Below are positions 41,525 through 42,641 of a stretch of 42,641 nt of DNA, piece by piece (position 1 is the first letter of the stretch; each line of letters opens with the position of its first letter). Under the pieces are notes generated by a model. It saw only the letters and a program-made list of their open reading frames with translations, did no database searches and was not told the origin of the DNA. A program made the position numbers and the translations under genes. Origin of the DNA: DATLYH01 sp035575035 (GTDB lineage Bacteria > Planctomycetota > Planctomycetia > Gemmatales > Gemmataceae); assembly GCA_035575035.1 (NCBI GenBank), contig DATLYH010000015.1, positions 1 through 42,641 of the forward strand. The letters run 5' to 3'.

Positions 41525-42570
41525 AAGACGGCCTCCTCCGACGGTTCGCCGAAGCGTCACGCAACGGAACTCATTCCTAGACGCTGGTGATACTCGCCGC
41601 CGCAGGACAGGGTTTCGGAAAAATCGGCACAAACTATCTGCCCGTTCCAGGGGCTTGACCAGGGCCGATAGGGCGGCCCAATTGACCGGCCGCGCTTGTC
41701 CGGCTTTGGTAGTGAGGGATTACTCGACCAGGGCCACGCCGCAATCCTCGCCCCCGAGCCTGTCGCCCGGTCAGAAACTCGATCTGGCCCCTTTACGTCG
41801 GCCTGGTGCGTGAGGCCCTGGTCCGGAGGGTCCAGACCGCCAGCCGGCGCTTCGCCTGTTTTAGCGACTTGGCCAAGTACAGTTCCCAGGACCCGTATTC
41901 GGATACCAGACATACCGCCTTATTCGTGGGGACCAGGACGGGCAGTATAATAAGAATCAACCTCGTCGAATAGACCTGCACCTCTGCGGATGTTTTGCCG
42001 GGGCCTTTCTGGTTGGCAATAACAGTTGTGGGAAAGGGAAAACCAGTGTCGGTTCGGTTTTTCAGGTGTAGACTCGACCGGCTGAAGACAGCAACTCACC
42101 GCCGTGGAGCTGCCCGGCGTGGTCAACCCGGCCACCGGGCAGGTGGTGCGGCCGCGGCAGCCATCGTTTCCCGCCGAGATCAAAGTTTTGCTATCTGGAA
42201 AGGGAATCAGGCTTGCATGGTAATACCGCGGCCGGCCGGAGCCCATGCAAGCCAGGACGCCGTTGGGCAGCGGGTCACCTTGTCAGTCGGTACGCAGCAA
42301 GTCCTTCACCGCCGGCGCGGATGGTGGTTGGCCCTGCAACCTCCTGTCGATTTTGGGTCCAACGGTACCCTGGAAGTGCTCTGTCCCCATAGCATCCCGA
42401 AGCGGCTGCCGTCAAACACTTATTTTGGGATCGCCCTAGTGTGTTGTGTCGGCGGTTAGGCAGCCGTGCTGATGCAAGCTCCATAGCAAATAGCCCCATC
42501 AGGGGAGGGCTTACTCATCCGAGGGAAGAACCTTCTCCAGAGATGGCCGGCAGATCGACTTGCGGAGGTC
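41525..42570. other. about 1 kb without a convincing gene
   Basis: All six frames are interrupted or give unusual compositions. A TATAAT at 41946-41951 without a good -35 may be a promoter reading right. Bases 42104-42223 (frame GTG to TAA) encode ELPGVVNPATGQVVRPRQP, which looks like a piece of a real protein, so this may be gene debris. No repeat family or RNA gene recognised. Confidence 0.3.
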
Positions 42571-42641
42571 ATGGAGTGGCTCAGCCCATCGCCACTACGG
42601 CTGGCGTTGAATCTGCTCAGGGTCCTTGACCCAAATCTGAT
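42571..42641 (+). CDS. possible start of a gene cut by the window edge
   Basis: GGAGG lies 4 bases before an ATG at 42571, and the frame stays open to the end of the window (EWLSPSPLRLALNLLRVL), an amphipathic helical sequence. The frame is also open back to about 42487. Too short to identify. Confidence 0.25.
   Translation, partial: MEWLSPSPLRLALNLLRVLDPNL

Noticed and set aside
38536..41590. Long plus-strand open frames opposite DUF1800 and the secreted protein
   Set aside because: Composition is Arg/Gln/Gly-rich and lacks domains; the opposite strand has clear signals and ribosome sites.
41995..42459. A 154-codon plus-strand frame in the right-hand gap
   Set aside because: No ribosome site and an atypical composition; another frame of the same stretch holds the more protein-like fragment.

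Overview
This is a GC-rich bacterial chromosomal window whose gene content points to a planctomycete, probably of the Gemmata/Isosphaera side of the phylum. The pointers are a DUF1501/DUF1800 pair, a TIGR03000-type Cys/Gly-rich secreted protein, DUF1080 (3-keto-disaccharide hydrolase) next to a Tat-exported Gfo/Idh/MocA oxidoreductase, an HTTM membrane protein, HEAT-type secreted proteins, and dispersed 7-, 8- and 21-bp repeats that also run inside genes. I see no phage, IS element, CRISPR array, rRNA or tRNA.

Layout. 0-8 kb: GntP-family permease, DsbB-like protein behind two perfect dyads, fatty-acid hydroxylase, Gfo/Idh/MocA protein, and unassigned proteins. 8.2-11.4 kb: a leftward ferrous-iron operon (two FeoA, FeoB, FeoB-associated Cys-rich peptide) with a visible sigma70-type promoter and a Fur-like palindrome. 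11.5-17.5 kb: dTDP-rhamnose reductase, alpha/beta hydrolase, ArfB, a GT39-like membrane glycosyltransferase, a lipid-kinase-like protein coupled to a HEAT protein. 17.6-24 kb: DUF1080/Gfo-Idh pair, MNT/HEPN pair, HTTM protein with a membrane partner. 24.4-32.5 kb: TIGR03000 protein, DUF2617-like protein, KDPG aldolase, secreted esterase, pterin dehydratase, hybrid histidine kinase, radical SAM activase-like protein. 32.5-33.9 kb: a selenium locus. 34-42.6 kb: Tsr3-like protein, two paralogous class-II-like cytochromes c, a two-subunit TPP decarboxylase, DUF1501, DUF1800, a large secreted protein, and about 1 kb with no convincing complete gene.

The most interesting part is the selenium locus at 32515-33922 on the minus strand. 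Two neighbouring genes each carry one in-frame UGA exactly where their family has its catalytic Cys/Sec: a SelW-like (Rdx) protein with a C-S-M-U motif and selenide, water dikinase (SelD) with U at the catalytic position. Each UGA is followed, at a spacing suited to a bacterial SECIS, by a hairpin whose apical loop begins with G. A 16-bp-stem terminator-like hairpin lies between the two genes. A standard gene caller would truncate both. SelD would supply the selenophosphate needed for Sec synthesis, including its own. Other points are a receiver domain with the phospho-acceptor Asp replaced by Asn, and repeat-derived coding segments inside feoB and the esterase.
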